From the NCBI GenBank assembly GCA_040752835.1, contig JBFMGG010000008.1, forward strand, positions 62,001 through 126,000: a stretch of 64,000 nt of DNA. Direction: 5' to 3'. The DNA is from Campylobacterota bacterium. Lineage in GTDB: Bacteria > Campylobacterota > Campylobacteria > Campylobacterales > Sulfurimonadaceae. Position 1 is the stretch's first letter. Each line of letters begins with the position of its first letter. The translations under genes were made by a program, and so were the position numbers. Positions 1 to 8,294 of this stretch are shown here, in pieces. Below the pieces are notes generated by a model, which saw nothing but the letters and a program-made list of their open reading frames with translations, did no database searches and was not told the DNA's origin.

Positions 1-909
1 TCTGAAATCGGTTCCCATATCGTGTTTGACTTTGGAGTGGTACGCTTCGATAAGCAGCTCATCCGAATAGCTGCCAAGGCCGAAGATCTGGTATTTGGCT
101 TTGAACATATCGGTATCGTCCATCAGCGCATCCATCGGATAGCGTGCATACAGGACGTTGTCCGCGCGGTCCCCGAAATAGCTGAGGGTGAGTTTCTGGT
201 TGTCGCCGATGTTGCCGACGATTTTGGTCCAGAAATTCTGACGCTCATAGGCATCGTCGTTTTTGTGCGCGGCCGAGTAACGCTGTCCGGCGGTAGTGGC
301 GCTGTCGGCCTGTTCCGCCATCGTTTTGCCGTCGCCGTCTTTGTACTGGCCGCTCGTTTCGCGGCTGTACCCGACCAGGGCCTGGACCGTATCGTTCCCC
401 GCTTCGAGGGTGGCGCCGACTTTGCGGTAGTCAAAGCTGCCCAGCGTTGCGGAGACTTCCCCGTGTACCCCTTTGGAAGGGTCTTTGGTCACGACGTTGA
501 TCGCTCCGCCGAGGCTGCCGAACTGGGTGACGTCGAACGGCCCTTCCTTGACTTCGACCGATGCGATCTGGCTGGAAGAGACGTGCATTGCCGGCGGGTC
601 CATCCGGTTGGGACAGGCGCCGCATACTTTGGCGTCGTCGATGGTGACGTTGAGGTTGTCGCGTTTAAAACCGCGCAGGACGATATCATTGCCGATGGCG
701 CTGGTCCGGACGTGGGTGATTTCGGGGAGGGCCCCCGAGAGCATTTCCCCCAGATCGCTCTGGCGTGAAAACTTGACGATTTCATCGGCGCTGATACTCT
801 GGGTATCACCTTTGGGCGCAGTCGCCTCGACGGTGATTTTCTGGATCGTGACGGGTTCGGTAGCCAGCGCAGCAACGGCCGCTACCGAAAGGAGGGTAAA
901 TTTCTTCAT
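1..909 (-). CDS. TonB-dependent outer-membrane receptor, OprC/NosA (copper) type, 5' part
   Basis: Reading the minus strand from the ATG at 909 gives an open frame of 303 codons that runs off the left edge, so the C-terminal barrel is missing. Residues 1-16 are a signal peptide (MKKFTLLSVAAVAALA). A TonB-box-like stretch and a plug domain follow, with the typical plug signatures VLRGFKRDNLNV (about 79-88) and GGAINVVTKDP (about 134-145). Residues 96-106 read CGACPNRMDPP. C99-x3-M103 matches the CxxxM half of the copper site described for Pseudomonas OprC, and that family (OprC/NosA) carries a similar (N)RMDPP segment. I infer a copper or similar metal receptor; the second half of the site would lie outside the window. 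A siderophore receptor is the alternative. The start follows a run of about 80 intergenic bases shared with a small plus-strand ORF. Confidence 0.85.
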   Translation of the reverse strand, partial: MKKFTLLSVAAVAALATEPVTIQKITVEATAPKGDTQSISADEIVKFSRQSDLGEMLSGALPEITHVRTSAIGNDIVLRGFKRDNLNVTIDDAKVCGACPNRMDPPAMHVSSSQIASVEVKEGPFDVTQFGSLGGAINVVTKDPSKGVHGEVSATLGSFDYRKVGATLEAGNDTVQALVGYSRETSGQYKDGDGKTMAEQADSATTAGQRYSAAHKNDDAYERQNFWTKIVGNIGDNQKLTLSYFGDRADNVLYARYPMDALMDDTDMFKAKYQIFGLGSYSDELLIEAYHSKVKHDMGTDFR

Positions 910-975
910 ACGCTAAATCCTTCAGTAAATAGGAAGACAGTGTAGGAAAGAAGTGTTACATTAGTGTTAAATTGC

Positions 976-981
976 TATACT
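976..981 (+). promoter_or_regulatory. Extended -10 promoter of the 31-residue ORF
   Basis: TATACT preceded by TGC forms an extended -10 box. The predicted start site, about 7 bases downstream, falls at or next to the ATG at 989, so the message would be nearly leaderless. No clear -35 box is visible, as is usual in this phylum. Confidence 0.4.
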
Positions 982-988
982 TGCGGCC

Positions 989-1084
989 ATGAAACCGACT
1001 TACAGACGTCTACTTTTTACCGTTTTACTCTTCGCCGCTTCGGGGTACTTCCTCTACACCGGCTTCAGCATCCTCTTTAAATAA
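989..1084 (+). CDS. Small single-pass membrane protein, 31 residues, unknown function
   Basis: ATG AAA CCG ... TTT AAA TAA encodes 31 residues: a basic N-terminus (KPTYRR), then one hydrophobic segment at about residues 8-30 that fits a single membrane helix with the N-terminus inside. There is no Shine-Dalgarno sequence, but an extended -10 box (TGCTATACT) sits 7 bases before the ATG, which would suit leaderless translation. It is divergent from the TonB receptor. I do not recognise a family. It could be spurious, although the promoter placement and membrane pattern favour a real small gene. Confidence 0.4.
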   Translation: MKPTYRRLLFTVLLFAASGYFLYTGFSILFK

Positions 1085-1134
1085 GCAATTCGGTCGATGA
1101 TTCCTCCCGCATCCGGAAGATGCGAGAAGCTTTA

Positions 1135-1144
1135 GGGGGGGGGG
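1135..1144 (+). repeat. Tract of ten G followed directly by TAAAAT
   Basis: A run of ten consecutive G lies between the small ORF and the 3' end of aguA and is followed without spacing by TAAAAT (1145-1150), which resembles the -10 boxes elsewhere in this window (for example before trpS). Tracts of this length are slippage-prone in Campylobacterota. A hairpin (CGCATC-cggaa-GATGCG, 1108-1124) precedes it. Confidence 0.6.
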
Positions 1145-1202
1145 TAAAATCGGGTTGAGAAAAAGCGACAGGATCGCGTGAGCCCTCGGCTGACGAGCTC
1201 AT

Positions 1203-1219
1203 TGCCGGCAAAGCCGGCA
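1203..1219. terminator. Short hairpin downstream of aguA
   Basis: TGCCGGC-AAA-GCCGGCA forms a 7-bp stem with a 3-base loop, 10 bases beyond the aguA stop codon on the minus strand. There is no T-run after it, so termination is uncertain. Confidence 0.3.
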
Positions 1220-1228
1220 GTGTGAGCA

Positions 1229-2239
1229 TCAAAAACGGAGTGAAACTTCTTCGGGAAACTGCATCGTGACGCAGTGGAGAGAGCCGTGCTGGCGGATCAG
1301 GATCGAACAGTCGATGGGGACGATGTCGCGCCCTTTGAATGCCTTGCGGCAGATTTCGACCGCTTCGGCGTCGTGCGGGTCGTTGTAGACCGGCAGCAGC
1401 ACGGCATCGTTGATAATGAGAAAATTCGCATAGGTTGCCGGCAGCCGCTCGCCCTCGTAATAGGCGGGCGTACACATCGGCAGTGCGATCAGATTGAACG
1501 GTTCGCCGTCCAAATCCCGCAGCGCCTTTAACTCTTCTTCCATTTTTTTCAGCGCTTCGTAGTGCTCGTCTTCGGTGTCGCCGCATTGGACGTAGAGGAT
1601 CGTATCGGTATCGATGAAGCGGGCGAGGGTATCGATGTGGCTGTCGGTGTCATCGCCTGCGAGGTAGCCGTGGTTCAGCCACAAAATCTGTTCAACACCG
1701 AACTCTTGCTTGAGGATCGCTTCGGTCTGCGTTTTGGAAAGATGGGCGTTGCGGTTGGGATTGAGGAGGCATTCGGAGGTGACCAGCAGCGATCCCGCGC
1801 CGTTGGATTCGACGCCGCCCCCTTCCAAAATCAGGTCGACCTTCTCCATCCGCGCGCCGTAAATCGGCGCAAGGGCCGCGCTCATCGCATTGTCGCGCGA
1901 CGCGTCGAATTTCCCGCCCCACCCGGTGAAGGTGAAGTCGAGCAGCAGCGGCTCGTCTTCCTCCTCGTCGATGACGGTGAGCGCGCTGCAGTCGCGCGCC
2001 CAGGTATCGTCGCTTTGGTAGGGGACGAAAATAAGGTTGGTCTGATCGGGAAAATACCCTTTAACCGTTTCGACGTCGTCGCAGACGACGAGACAGGGCT
2101 CGTAGCGGGCAACCGCGTTGGCGATGTTGACGAACGTCTGACGTGCCTCTTCGAGATACGGCGCCCAGTCGCTTTGGGGATGGGGAAAAATGAGCTGGAC
2201 AAAACTCTGGGGTTCGAATTCGGCCGGAAAATATCGCAT
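1229..2239 (-). CDS. aguA: Agmatine deiminase / peptidyl-arginine deiminase family protein
   Basis: The 336-residue product belongs to the agmatine/peptidyl-arginine deiminase family, which hydrolyses agmatine to N-carbamoylputrescine and ammonia on the way to putrescine. Visible signatures are the DDTWARD segment (substrate-binding Asp), EGGGVESNGAG, AGDDTDSHIDTLARF with the catalytic His/Asp, and the C-terminal GSLHC that carries the catalytic cysteine. The frame is open further upstream, but the ATG at 2239 starts the family's usual N-terminus (MRYFPAEFEPQ) and has AAGGTAG a few bases before it. It is divergent from alr, with about 50 bases between the starts. Context gives no further clue to regulation. 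Confidence 0.9.
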   Translation of the reverse strand: MRYFPAEFEPQSFVQLIFPHPQSDWAPYLEEARQTFVNIANAVARYEPCLVVCDDVETVKGYFPDQTNLIFVPYQSDDTWARDCSALTVIDEEEDEPLLLDFTFTGWGGKFDASRDNAMSAALAPIYGARMEKVDLILEGGGVESNGAGSLLVTSECLLNPNRNAHLSKTQTEAILKQEFGVEQILWLNHGYLAGDDTDSHIDTLARFIDTDTILYVQCGDTEDEHYEALKKMEEELKALRDLDGEPFNLIALPMCTPAYYEGERLPATYANFLIINDAVLLPVYNDPHDAEAVEICRKAFKGRDIVPIDCSILIRQHGSLHCVTMQFPEEVSLRF

Positions 2240-2254
2240 TAAACTACCTTGATC

Positions 2255-2260
2255 TATAAT
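2255..2260 (+). promoter_or_regulatory. -10 box of alr
   Basis: TATAAT sits 28 bases before the alr ATG in the short divergent gap between aguA and alr. No -35 consensus is seen. Confidence 0.5.
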
Positions 2261-2288
2261 TGCGCCATCTATCACCCGCAGGGATACC

Positions 2289-3305
2289 ATGGGATACATT
2301 ACGCTCAGCCGCGAGGCACTGATTCATAATCTTGACATTATCGCACAACAAGTTGGAGCCAAAGATAAAATCGCCGTCGTACTCAAAGACAACGCTTACG
2401 GACACGGTGCGGTCGCGGTTGCTGAAGCCGCCGCCGCGTACGGCGTCAACGATGCGGTCGTACGGACCGAAGCCGAGGCGTTGGAAATCGAACCGTTTTT
2501 CGAACGGATATTGATCCTTGCCGATACCGCAACCCGCCTGAACCCCAAATTCAGTTACGCACTCAATTCACTCGAAGAGATCGCACACTTCCTTCCCGGG
2601 ACACGGGTTGAACTGAAAATCGACACGGGGATGCACCGCAACGGCATTGCCCCTTCCCAGCTTGCCGAAGCGTTTGAAAAAATGGCTCTCGGGAAGCTCG
2701 AATGCGTCGGGGTGATGAGCCATCTGCGCAGCGCGGAGACCCTCAGCAGCGAATGGTTCTGGCAGCGGCGAACGTTCGATTCGCTCAAAGAAACGGCGCG
2801 TACCCTGGCGGCTTCCTACGGATGGAGCCCCCGATTTCATCTCTCCAATTCGGCCGGGACGTTCCGAAGTTCTGAATGTACCGATGATATGGCGCGGGTA
2901 GGGATCGCCCTTTACGGATGCCTGGAAATGGACAAAGGACTCGAAACGCCGCCGCTCAAACCGGTTTTGTCGCTGTGGGGAAAACGGATCGCGACGCGCG
3001 TGCTCAAAAAAGGGGAGCGAATCGGTTATAACGGGATATATGAAGCCGCGACGGATGAAGTGGTATCGACGTACGATCTGGGATACGCCAACGGGCTTGA
3101 CCGTCTGGCCTCGAACCGCTATACGACGCCGCAGGGGATCGCGCTGCGGGGACGCATTTCGATGGACAACGCAGTATTCGCCAGCGACGCCGAGGAGCTG
3201 CTGGTGTTTGACAACGCCAATGGCTATGCCCGCTCGGTGGGGACTATCGGATACGAAATCCTAGCCTGCCTCGACAAGAGTCTTGAACGCCGGTGGACTA
3301 AGTAG
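2289..3305 (+). CDS. alr: Alanine racemase
   Basis: This PLP enzyme interconverts L- and D-alanine for peptidoglycan. The 338 residues show the PLP-lysine motif AVVLKDNAYGHG (Lys at about 33), the HLSNSAGT and ARVGIALYG motifs of the TIM barrel, and the catalytic-tyrosine motif RIGYNG at about 240. The length is slightly shorter than the usual 350-370 residues. The start ATG at 2289 follows a weak ribosome site (CAGGGATACC). The last 8 bases overlap the convergent gene at 3298. Confidence 0.95.
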   Translation: MGYITLSREALIHNLDIIAQQVGAKDKIAVVLKDNAYGHGAVAVAEAAAAYGVNDAVVRTEAEALEIEPFFERILILADTATRLNPKFSYALNSLEEIAHFLPGTRVELKIDTGMHRNGIAPSQLAEAFEKMALGKLECVGVMSHLRSAETLSSEWFWQRRTFDSLKETARTLAASYGWSPRFHLSNSAGTFRSSECTDDMARVGIALYGCLEMDKGLETPPLKPVLSLWGKRIATRVLKKGERIGYNGIYEAATDEVVSTYDLGYANGLDRLASNRYTTPQGIALRGRISMDNAVFASDAEELLVFDNANGYARSVGTIGYEILACLDKSLERRWTK

Positions 3306-3690
3306 TCACCTTGATAATTGCTTCGGGGAAAATGGCTCCGTCAAGGCGGAGGTCGATCAGTTCTTCGAGCCTTTGGGGATCATCGATGTAGCCGAGTACT
3401 TTGGCGTCGAACAGGTAATGTTCGGCGACGCTCTGGATGGCCGATCCTGCTTTGGGATTGACGATGAGGTAGGAAGCCCGAAGGTTTTCGGCAATGACGG
3501 CATCGCCTTGATTGTCGACGAAAAGGGCGAAACGGACGCTGTTGTCTTTGAGATAGCGGATAATATCAAGATTTGCGGGGCTAAAAAAGAGTGCCACGAC
3601 CGAATTGGCCGGGGTATGCCGGACCGCTTCAATCGATTCGATGTGGTAAAAACGCTCCGAAGGGACGTGCGGGTGACCGAAGAGTACCAT
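3298..3690 (-). CDS. Conserved hypothetical protein, 130 residues
   Basis: I do not recognise a characterised family. The protein begins MVLFGHPHVPSERFYHI and looks soluble and mixed alpha/beta, with a pattern of short hydrophobic strands (SVVALFFSP, VRFALFVDN, ASYLIVNP, KVLGYIDD) suggestive of a Rossmann-like or response-regulator-like fold. The ATG at 3690 is chosen because GGAGGATTGACG precedes it; the preceding gene's stop lies 2 bases before it, so the two are translationally coupled. It is last in a ribA-rsmG-(PP0621-like)-this gene operon and overlaps the 3' end of alr by 8 bases. Confidence 0.75.
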   Translation of the reverse strand: MVLFGHPHVPSERFYHIESIEAVRHTPANSVVALFFSPANLDIIRYLKDNSVRFALFVDNQGDAVIAENLRASYLIVNPKAGSAIQSVAEHYLFDAKVLGYIDDPQRLEELIDLRLDGAIFPEAIIKVTT

Positions 3691-3692
3691 CG

Positions 3693-3899
3693 TCAATCCT
3701 CCATACACTCTCGGGAGCAATAGTATTTGCCCTCTTTCATAAAGGCCTCTTTGACCTGGACATAGGTGTCGCATTTGGCGCACGGAACCATCGCTTCATC
3801 CTGCATTTTGTCTGCGGGAGGCGGGGTCAGGCTCTTTTTTTTGAAAAAGATGAAATAAACGGCGGCGATGACACCGACGAGCAGCAACAGTTTGAGCAT
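3693..3899 (-). CDS. PP0621-type small protein with membrane anchor and four-cysteine knuckle
   Basis: This is a 68-residue protein. Residues 1-19 form a membrane helix (MLKLLLLVGVIAAVYFIFF) followed by KKK. The C-terminal half has two cysteine pairs, CAKC and YCSREC, a treble-clef or TRASH-like zinc knuckle. This arrangement matches small proteins annotated as the PP0621 family. The function is unknown. It starts 2 bases after the rsmG stop and is followed 2 bases later by the next gene, so it is surely part of the same transcript. Confidence 0.8.
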   Translation of the reverse strand: MLKLLLLVGVIAAVYFIFFKKKSLTPPPADKMQDEAMVPCAKCDTYVQVKEAFMKEGKYYCSRECMED

Positions 3900-3901
3900 A
3901 T

Positions 3902-4480
3902 TTATCTCTTTATCAGCAGGTAGTGGCGGTTTTCCGCTTCGATGACCTTGTAATCAAGCGTTTCATCGACTTCATCATACACTCTTTCCCCTTTGTAAAA
4001 GAGCAAAAGGGTTCCCGGAACGCAAAACGGCTCGGAAAGCTTCATCAGCATTTTGGTATCGGTAACGGCGCGCGAGGTGACCAGATCGTACGGAGCGCTC
4101 GGCAGCTGTTCGGCCCGTAGCGCCTTGACCTCGACGTTGGAGAGGCCCAGATCGGCTTTGACGAACTGCAGAAAACTGGCCCGCTTGCTCAGCGGTTCGA
4201 CGAGCGTGAACCGGGTGGCGGGGAGGGCGATAGCGAGCACCATTCCCGGAAAACCGGCCCCTGTTCCGATATCCATCGCAGTTTTAAGCGGGGGAAGAAA
4301 GGTGATCGGAAACAATGCGTCGACGATGAAGTCGTCGATCTGATCGGCCGATTTGGCCCCCGTGAGATTGTGGATTTTGTTCCATTTGGCCAGCAGCGCT
4401 TTGTACTGCTCGATTTTCTCGAAAAAGGATTCTTCGACCGGAATGGCGGCCCGTTCGATCAGGGTACGCAAACGGCTCAA
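3902..4480 (-). CDS. rsmG: 16S rRNA (guanine527-N7)-methyltransferase
   Basis: RsmG (GidB) methylates G527 of 16S rRNA with SAM. The 192-residue protein has the N-terminal helical part with WNKIHNLTGAKS (about 35-46), the SAM-binding loop DIGTGAGFPG (about 69-78), and VTSRAVTD characteristic of the family. Its start overlaps the ribA stop by 4 bases (ATGA), so translation is coupled. Length is a little short of the usual 200-210 residues but complete. Confidence 0.95.
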   Translation of the reverse strand: MSRLRTLIERAAIPVEESFFEKIEQYKALLAKWNKIHNLTGAKSADQIDDFIVDALFPITFLPPLKTAMDIGTGAGFPGMVLAIALPATRFTLVEPLSKRASFLQFVKADLGLSNVEVKALRAEQLPSAPYDLVTSRAVTDTKMLMKLSEPFCVPGTLLLFYKGERVYDEVDETLDYKVIEAENRHYLLIKR

Positions 4481-5064
4481 AACAGATGCCCCATTTGTTC
4501 TTTTTTCACTTTCAGATACCCCTCGTTGTGGGGATTGGGATCAATGACGACGGGGATCCGTTGAACGATCTCGACGTCGAGATTTTCGACGACGGAAACC
4601 TTGGCGGGGTTATTGGTCAGCAGGCGGATTCTGGTCAGACCGAAATCGTGAAAGATTTCGCGGACGACGTCGTAGGTACGCTGGTCGGGCTCAAACCCCA
4701 GTTCCACGTTCGCCTCGATGGTGTTGCGCCCCTGGTCTTGCAGTGCGTAGGCGTTGACCTTGTTGAGCAGACCGATGTTGCGCCCTTCCTGGCGGTGGTA
4801 GATAACCAGCCCCCCCTCTGCGGCGATCATTTTGAGGGCAATGTGAAGCTGGTTGTTGCAATCGCATTTGATGCTTCCGAGCGTATCGCCCGTGAGGCAC
4901 TCGGAGTGGATCCGCACGAGGGGGGCTTCTGAATTTTCGAACCCTTCGGTGAAAATGGCGAGGTGTTCTTGGATCCCCTCTTTGTAAACGCGGATTTTGA
5001 AGCGGCCGTATTTACTCGGCAGATTGGCGATCGATGATTTTTCAAATGTCGGTTGCATACTCAT
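4477..5064 (-). CDS. ribA: GTP cyclohydrolase II
   Basis: RibA opens GTP to the first pyrimidine of riboflavin synthesis. The 195 residues contain the zinc-ligand block HSECLTGDTLGSIKCDC, the RQEGRNIGLLNKVNAYALQD segment with the catalytic arginine, and NNPAKV near the C-terminus. There is no fused RibB domain. Two ATGs are possible, 5064 and 5058. A good AAGGAA lies 14 bases upstream of 5064, but a perfect TATAAT on the minus strand (5076-5071) ends only 6 bases before it, which would give a leaderless message. The gene is first in its operon and divergent from hemB across a conspicuous inverted repeat. Confidence 0.93.
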   Translation of the reverse strand: MSMQPTFEKSSIANLPSKYGRFKIRVYKEGIQEHLAIFTEGFENSEAPLVRIHSECLTGDTLGSIKCDCNNQLHIALKMIAAEGGLVIYHRQEGRNIGLLNKVNAYALQDQGRNTIEANVELGFEPDQRTYDVVREIFHDFGLTRIRLLTNNPAKVSVVENLDVEIVQRIPVVIDPNPHNEGYLKVKKEQMGHLF

Positions 5065-5090
5065 GGGGCAATTATAATTTCCTTTTCTTA

Positions 5091-5122
5091 ATCTAAGTAT
5101 CGATACACTTACCCACTTAGAT
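5091..5122. promoter_or_regulatory. Inverted repeat between ribA and hemB, possible operator
   Basis: ATCTAAGT (5091-5098) and ACTTAGAT (5115-5122) form a perfect 8-bp inverted repeat with 16 bases between the arms. Inside lies a second palindrome, GTATCGATAC (5097-5106). The repeat lies between the two divergent genes, upstream of hemB's start and of ribA's -10 box. The placement suits a regulator of one or both genes. Confidence 0.45.
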
Positions 5123-5140
5123 TTACACTGGAGCATTTTT

Positions 5141-6106
5141 ATGGAGCGTTTTCGCCGTACACGGCTTAATTCCCGCCTGCGGTCACTGGTCCGCGAAACC
5201 CATGTAAGCGTCGATGATTTCATCTATCCGCTGTTTGTCCGTCCGGGGGAAGGGATCAAAACCGAGGTTTCGTCGATGCCGGGCGTTTACCAGATGTCGC
5301 TGGACGAGATTTTAAAAGAGTGCGGGCTGCTGCAGTCGCTGGGAATTCACTCGATCATCCTCTTCGGGATTCCCGAGGTGAAAGATTCCGTCGGAAGCGA
5401 CGCGCTGTGCGACCACGGGATTATCGCCACCGCCGTGCGCGCGATCAAAAAAGCGTATCCGAAGATGTTCGTCGTTACCGACCTGTGCTTTTGCGAATAC
5501 ACCGACCACGGCCACTGCGGGATTCTCGACCACGTTCACGAGACGGTGGATAACGACGCGACCCTCTCGATTTCGGGACAGCAGGCGCTGGTACACGCCC
5601 GCGCCGGGGCGGATATGATCGCCCCTTCGGGGATGATGGACGGCATCATCACCACTCTGCGCGACGCGCTGGATGATGGGGGGTATGTCAATCTTCCCAT
5701 CATGAGCTATTCGACCAAGTTCGCCAGCGGCTATTACGGCCCTTTCCGCGACGTCGCCGAATCGACCCCCAGCTTCGGGGACCGTTCGACGTACCAGATG
5801 GATCCCGCCAACCGCCGCGAGGCGATCCGCGAAAGCCTCGCCGACGAAGCGCAGGGGGCCGATATCTTGATGGTCAAACCCGCCCTGGCCTATCTCGACG
5901 TCATCCGCGACATCCGCGAAGCCTCCTCGCTTCCGCTGGCGGTGTACAACGTCAGCGGCGAATACGCGATGCTCAAACACGCCGGCAACGCCGGACTGAT
6001 CGATTATAACCGGGTCATGATGGAGACGATGGTCGGATTCAAACGTGCGGGGGCCGACATCATCATCAGCTACCATGCTAAAGAAGTCGCCACACTTTTG
6101 AGTTAA
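5141..6106 (+). CDS. hemB: Delta-aminolevulinic acid dehydratase (porphobilinogen synthase)
   Basis: HemB condenses two 5-aminolevulinates to porphobilinogen for haem synthesis. The 321-residue sequence has the zinc-binding cysteines C116, C118 and C126 in [14 protein letters not shown], so this is the zinc-dependent form. It also has the Schiff-base lysines in [15 protein letters not shown] and [10 protein letters not shown] and the C-terminal YHAKEVA. GGAG precedes the ATG by 7 bases. It is divergent from ribA and followed 46 bases later by argF. Confidence 0.96.
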   Translation: MERFRRTRLNSRLRSLVRETHVSVDDFIYPLFVRPGEGIKTEVSSMPGVYQMSLDEILKECGLLQSLGIHSIILFGIPEVKDSVGSDALCDHGIIATAVRAIKKAYPKMFVVTDLCFCEYTDHGHCGILDHVHETVDNDATLSISGQQALVHARAGADMIAPSGMMDGIITTLRDALDDGGYVNLPIMSYSTKFASGYYGPFRDVAESTPSFGDRSTYQMDPANRREAIRESLADEAQGADILMVKPALAYLDVIRDIREASSLPLAVYNVSGEYAMLKHAGNAGLIDYNRVMMETMVGFKRAGADIIISYHAKEVATLLS

Positions 6107-6152
6107 TGTATTTTATTTATGATATGATTGTTTTTTGTATCGAAGGATAGAC

Positions 6153-7073
6153 GTGAGACATTTTTTAACGCTAAAAGACTACACCAAAGAAGAGATCCTC
6201 GAGATTCTCGACCTGGGAGTACAGATTAAAAAAGAGGTGAAAGCCAGAAACTTCGTCCCCCGCCTCGCCAACCAGACGCTCGCCATGATCTTCGAAAAGA
6301 GTTCGACGCGTACCCGCGTGAGTTTTGAAGTCGGGATGTACCAGCTCGGCGGTCATGCGTTGTTTCTCTCCAACCGCGATATCCATCTCGGACGCGGCGA
6401 ACCGGTCAAAGATACCGCCCGGGTCATCTCCTCGATGTGCGACATGGTGATGATCCGTACCTATGAACAAAGCAAGCTCGAAGAGTTTTCGCGCTATTCG
6501 AAAGTTCCCGTCATCAACGGCCTCAGCGACAGCTATCATCCGGTACAGCTCCTCGCCGATTACATGACGATGATGGAATGCGGAAAAGACAAAAATCCGA
6601 TCGTCGCCTACGTCGGTGACGGCAACAACATGACCCACTCGTGGCTGATGCTCGCTTCCAAACTCGGGTTCGAACTCCGCGTCGCAACCCCCAAGGGGTA
6701 CGAGTGCGATCCGGCCATCATCGCCGATGCGATGGAGTTTGCCAAACAAAGCGGGGCGAAAATTTCGATCAGCAACGATCCCAAAGAGGCGGTCAAAGGG
6801 GCTACCGTCGTGACGACGGATACATGGATCTCGATGGGTCAGGAAGAAGAAAAAGCCCAGAGGCTCCGCGCGTTCGAAGGCTACATTGTCGACGAGGCGC
6901 TGATGGGGCTTGCCGACAAAGAGGCGATTTTCCTCCACTGCCTTCCCGCCTACCGCGGGGTCGAAGTGAGCGAGAACGTCCTTGAAGGAGAACAGAGTCT
7001 TATCTTCGAAGAGGCGGAAAACCGTCTCCATGCGCAGAAAGGATTGATGGTCTGGCTCGATAAACATCGTTAA
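6153..7073 (+). CDS. argF: Ornithine carbamoyltransferase
   Basis: ArgF makes citrulline from ornithine and carbamoyl phosphate. Starting at the GTG at 6153 (GAAGGA 5 bases upstream) gives 306 residues, the usual length; an earlier in-frame TTG at 6135 lacks a ribosome site. The carbamoyl-phosphate motif SSTRTR is at about residues 50-55, [11 protein letters not shown] follows, [10 protein letters not shown] gives the ornithine-binding region, and the catalytic HCLPAYRG is near the C-terminus. The multihaem cytochrome gene begins 10 bases after its stop. Confidence 0.95.
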   Translation: MRHFLTLKDYTKEEILEILDLGVQIKKEVKARNFVPRLANQTLAMIFEKSSTRTRVSFEVGMYQLGGHALFLSNRDIHLGRGEPVKDTARVISSMCDMVMIRTYEQSKLEEFSRYSKVPVINGLSDSYHPVQLLADYMTMMECGKDKNPIVAYVGDGNNMTHSWLMLASKLGFELRVATPKGYECDPAIIADAMEFAKQSGAKISISNDPKEAVKGATVVTTDTWISMGQEEEKAQRLRAFEGYIVDEALMGLADKEAIFLHCLPAYRGVEVSENVLEGEQSLIFEEAENRLHAQKGLMVWLDKHR

Positions 7074-7083
7074 AGGGGATAAT

Positions 7084-8274
7084 ATGCGCTGGTTGCTTTG
7101 CGTAGCCGTAGCGGTCTTCACTCTTCAAGGTGCCCAGGCGGTAGCCGTGGGCGAGAAATTTAAAGATTCCGGTAAATGCAAAGCGTGTCACAGCCATATT
7201 GTCAAAGAGTGGGAAAGCTCCTGGCATGCCAAATCCCATTATGCCAACGACGAATACTTCCGAAAAACGATCGATTACGTCGCCCGCAAACAGAGCGGAA
7301 AATCGCTCAATTCGATCAAAATCGAATGCGCCGCATGTCACAATCCCCGTATATCCGTCACCTCCACCAATGCCGAATACGAGGCGATCGCTTCCCTGAA
7401 CCTTGACCGAAATACGGCGGCCGCCTGTGCGACCCAAAGCGATGCGATCGCCGAGGGGATCAATTGCGTCGTCTGCCACAACATCGATCAGATCCATGAT
7501 GCCCTTCCCGATACCAAGCGGGGAATCCACCGTGTGAGCTGGATGAAAAGCGGGACCATGAGCGGACCGTATGCCGACGCCAAATCCCCCTACCACCGCG
7601 TCGAGCACCGTGATTTCATGGACCGTAATCCCGATCGTCTGTGTTTTGTGTGCCATGCGAACGATACTTCCGAAGAGGGACATCGTTTTACCGACATGGA
7701 GTCGGAGTATAAAAAAGGGGACAAATTCTGCGTCGACTGCCATATGGGGCCGCGTAAAGAGGGGGTGGCCGCAACGTTGCGCGACGCGCAGGGCAAACCG
7801 CACAAACGGCAGATCCGTTCCCACGGATTCATCGGTGCCCATACCGAAACGATGTGGAAAGACGCACTTGCGGTGAGTCTCAAACGCGCTTCGGGCGGAC
7901 TGGAAGTGACATTGAACAATCCCAACCCCCATCCGCTTCCCGGAGGGTTCGGCGCACGGGAAATTCTGATCGAAGTGGCGTATTTCCGAAAAGGCAAGGG
8001 GATGGGATCCCAAACCCGTTCGCTTACCTCCCGGTTCCTGAACAAGCGGGGCAAGCCGACCGTGCCGCATCTTGCGGCCAAAACGCTTGAAAACGTTTCC
8101 GTTCCGGCATACGGTTCAAAAAGCTTTACGTTCGGCATACTCAAGGGGGCGGATCAGGTGGCGGTAAGCGTTTCGTATCGGCTGGTGAATGAGGAGGTGC
8201 GAAAGATGCTGGGGCTTAAAGATCCGATCTGGTCGCGAAAAGCGGTGATTCAAAAAAAGGTGTTGAAGCTCTAA
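7084..8274 (+). CDS. Pentahaem c-type cytochrome, cytochrome c554-like
   Basis: This is an exported multihaem cytochrome of 396 residues. Residues 1-19 are a signal peptide. Five CxxCH haem sites are at C32-H36, C82-H86, C128-H132, C187-H191 and C216-H220, all in the first 220 residues. Residues 230-396 lack haem sites and look like a beta-rich domain. The spacing resembles the c554/multihaem group involved in periplasmic electron transfer with nitrogen or sulfur compounds, but the substrate cannot be assigned. CNHH-type extra histidines (HIVKEWESSWHAKSH) probably supply distal ligands. It starts 10 bases after argF and ends in a bidirectional terminator. Confidence 0.88.
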   Translation: MRWLLCVAVAVFTLQGAQAVAVGEKFKDSGKCKACHSHIVKEWESSWHAKSHYANDEYFRKTIDYVARKQSGKSLNSIKIECAACHNPRISVTSTNAEYEAIASLNLDRNTAAACATQSDAIAEGINCVVCHNIDQIHDALPDTKRGIHRVSWMKSGTMSGPYADAKSPYHRVEHRDFMDRNPDRLCFVCHANDTSEEGHRFTDMESEYKKGDKFCVDCHMGPRKEGVAATLRDAQGKPHKRQIRSHGFIGAHTETMWKDALAVSLKRASGGLEVTLNNPNPHPLPGGFGAREILIEVAYFRKGKGMGSQTRSLTSRFLNKRGKPTVPHLAAKTLENVSVPAYGSKSFTFGILKGADQVAVSVSYRLVNEEVRKMLGLKDPIWSRKAVIQKKVLKL

Positions 8275-8294
8275 AAGGCGGAGCCGCCTTTTAG
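8271..8294. terminator. Bidirectional terminator containing both stop codons
   Basis: CTAAAAGGCGG-AG-CCGCCTTTTAG is a 24-base perfect inverted repeat. The TAA of the cytochrome gene (8272-8274) and the TAA of the convergent small gene (8293-8291) lie in its two arms. A-rich and T-rich flanks make it a terminator in both directions. Confidence 0.8.

Noticed and set aside
1077-1586. A 169-codon minus-strand frame running from inside aguA across the G10 tract
   Set aside because: Arg-rich product in the wrong frame of aguA; no start signal. The tract itself is kept as a finding.
7000-8070. A 356-codon open frame opposite the pentahaem cytochrome
   Set aside because: The plus-strand frame has a signal peptide and five CxxCH sites, so the antisense frame is a shadow.
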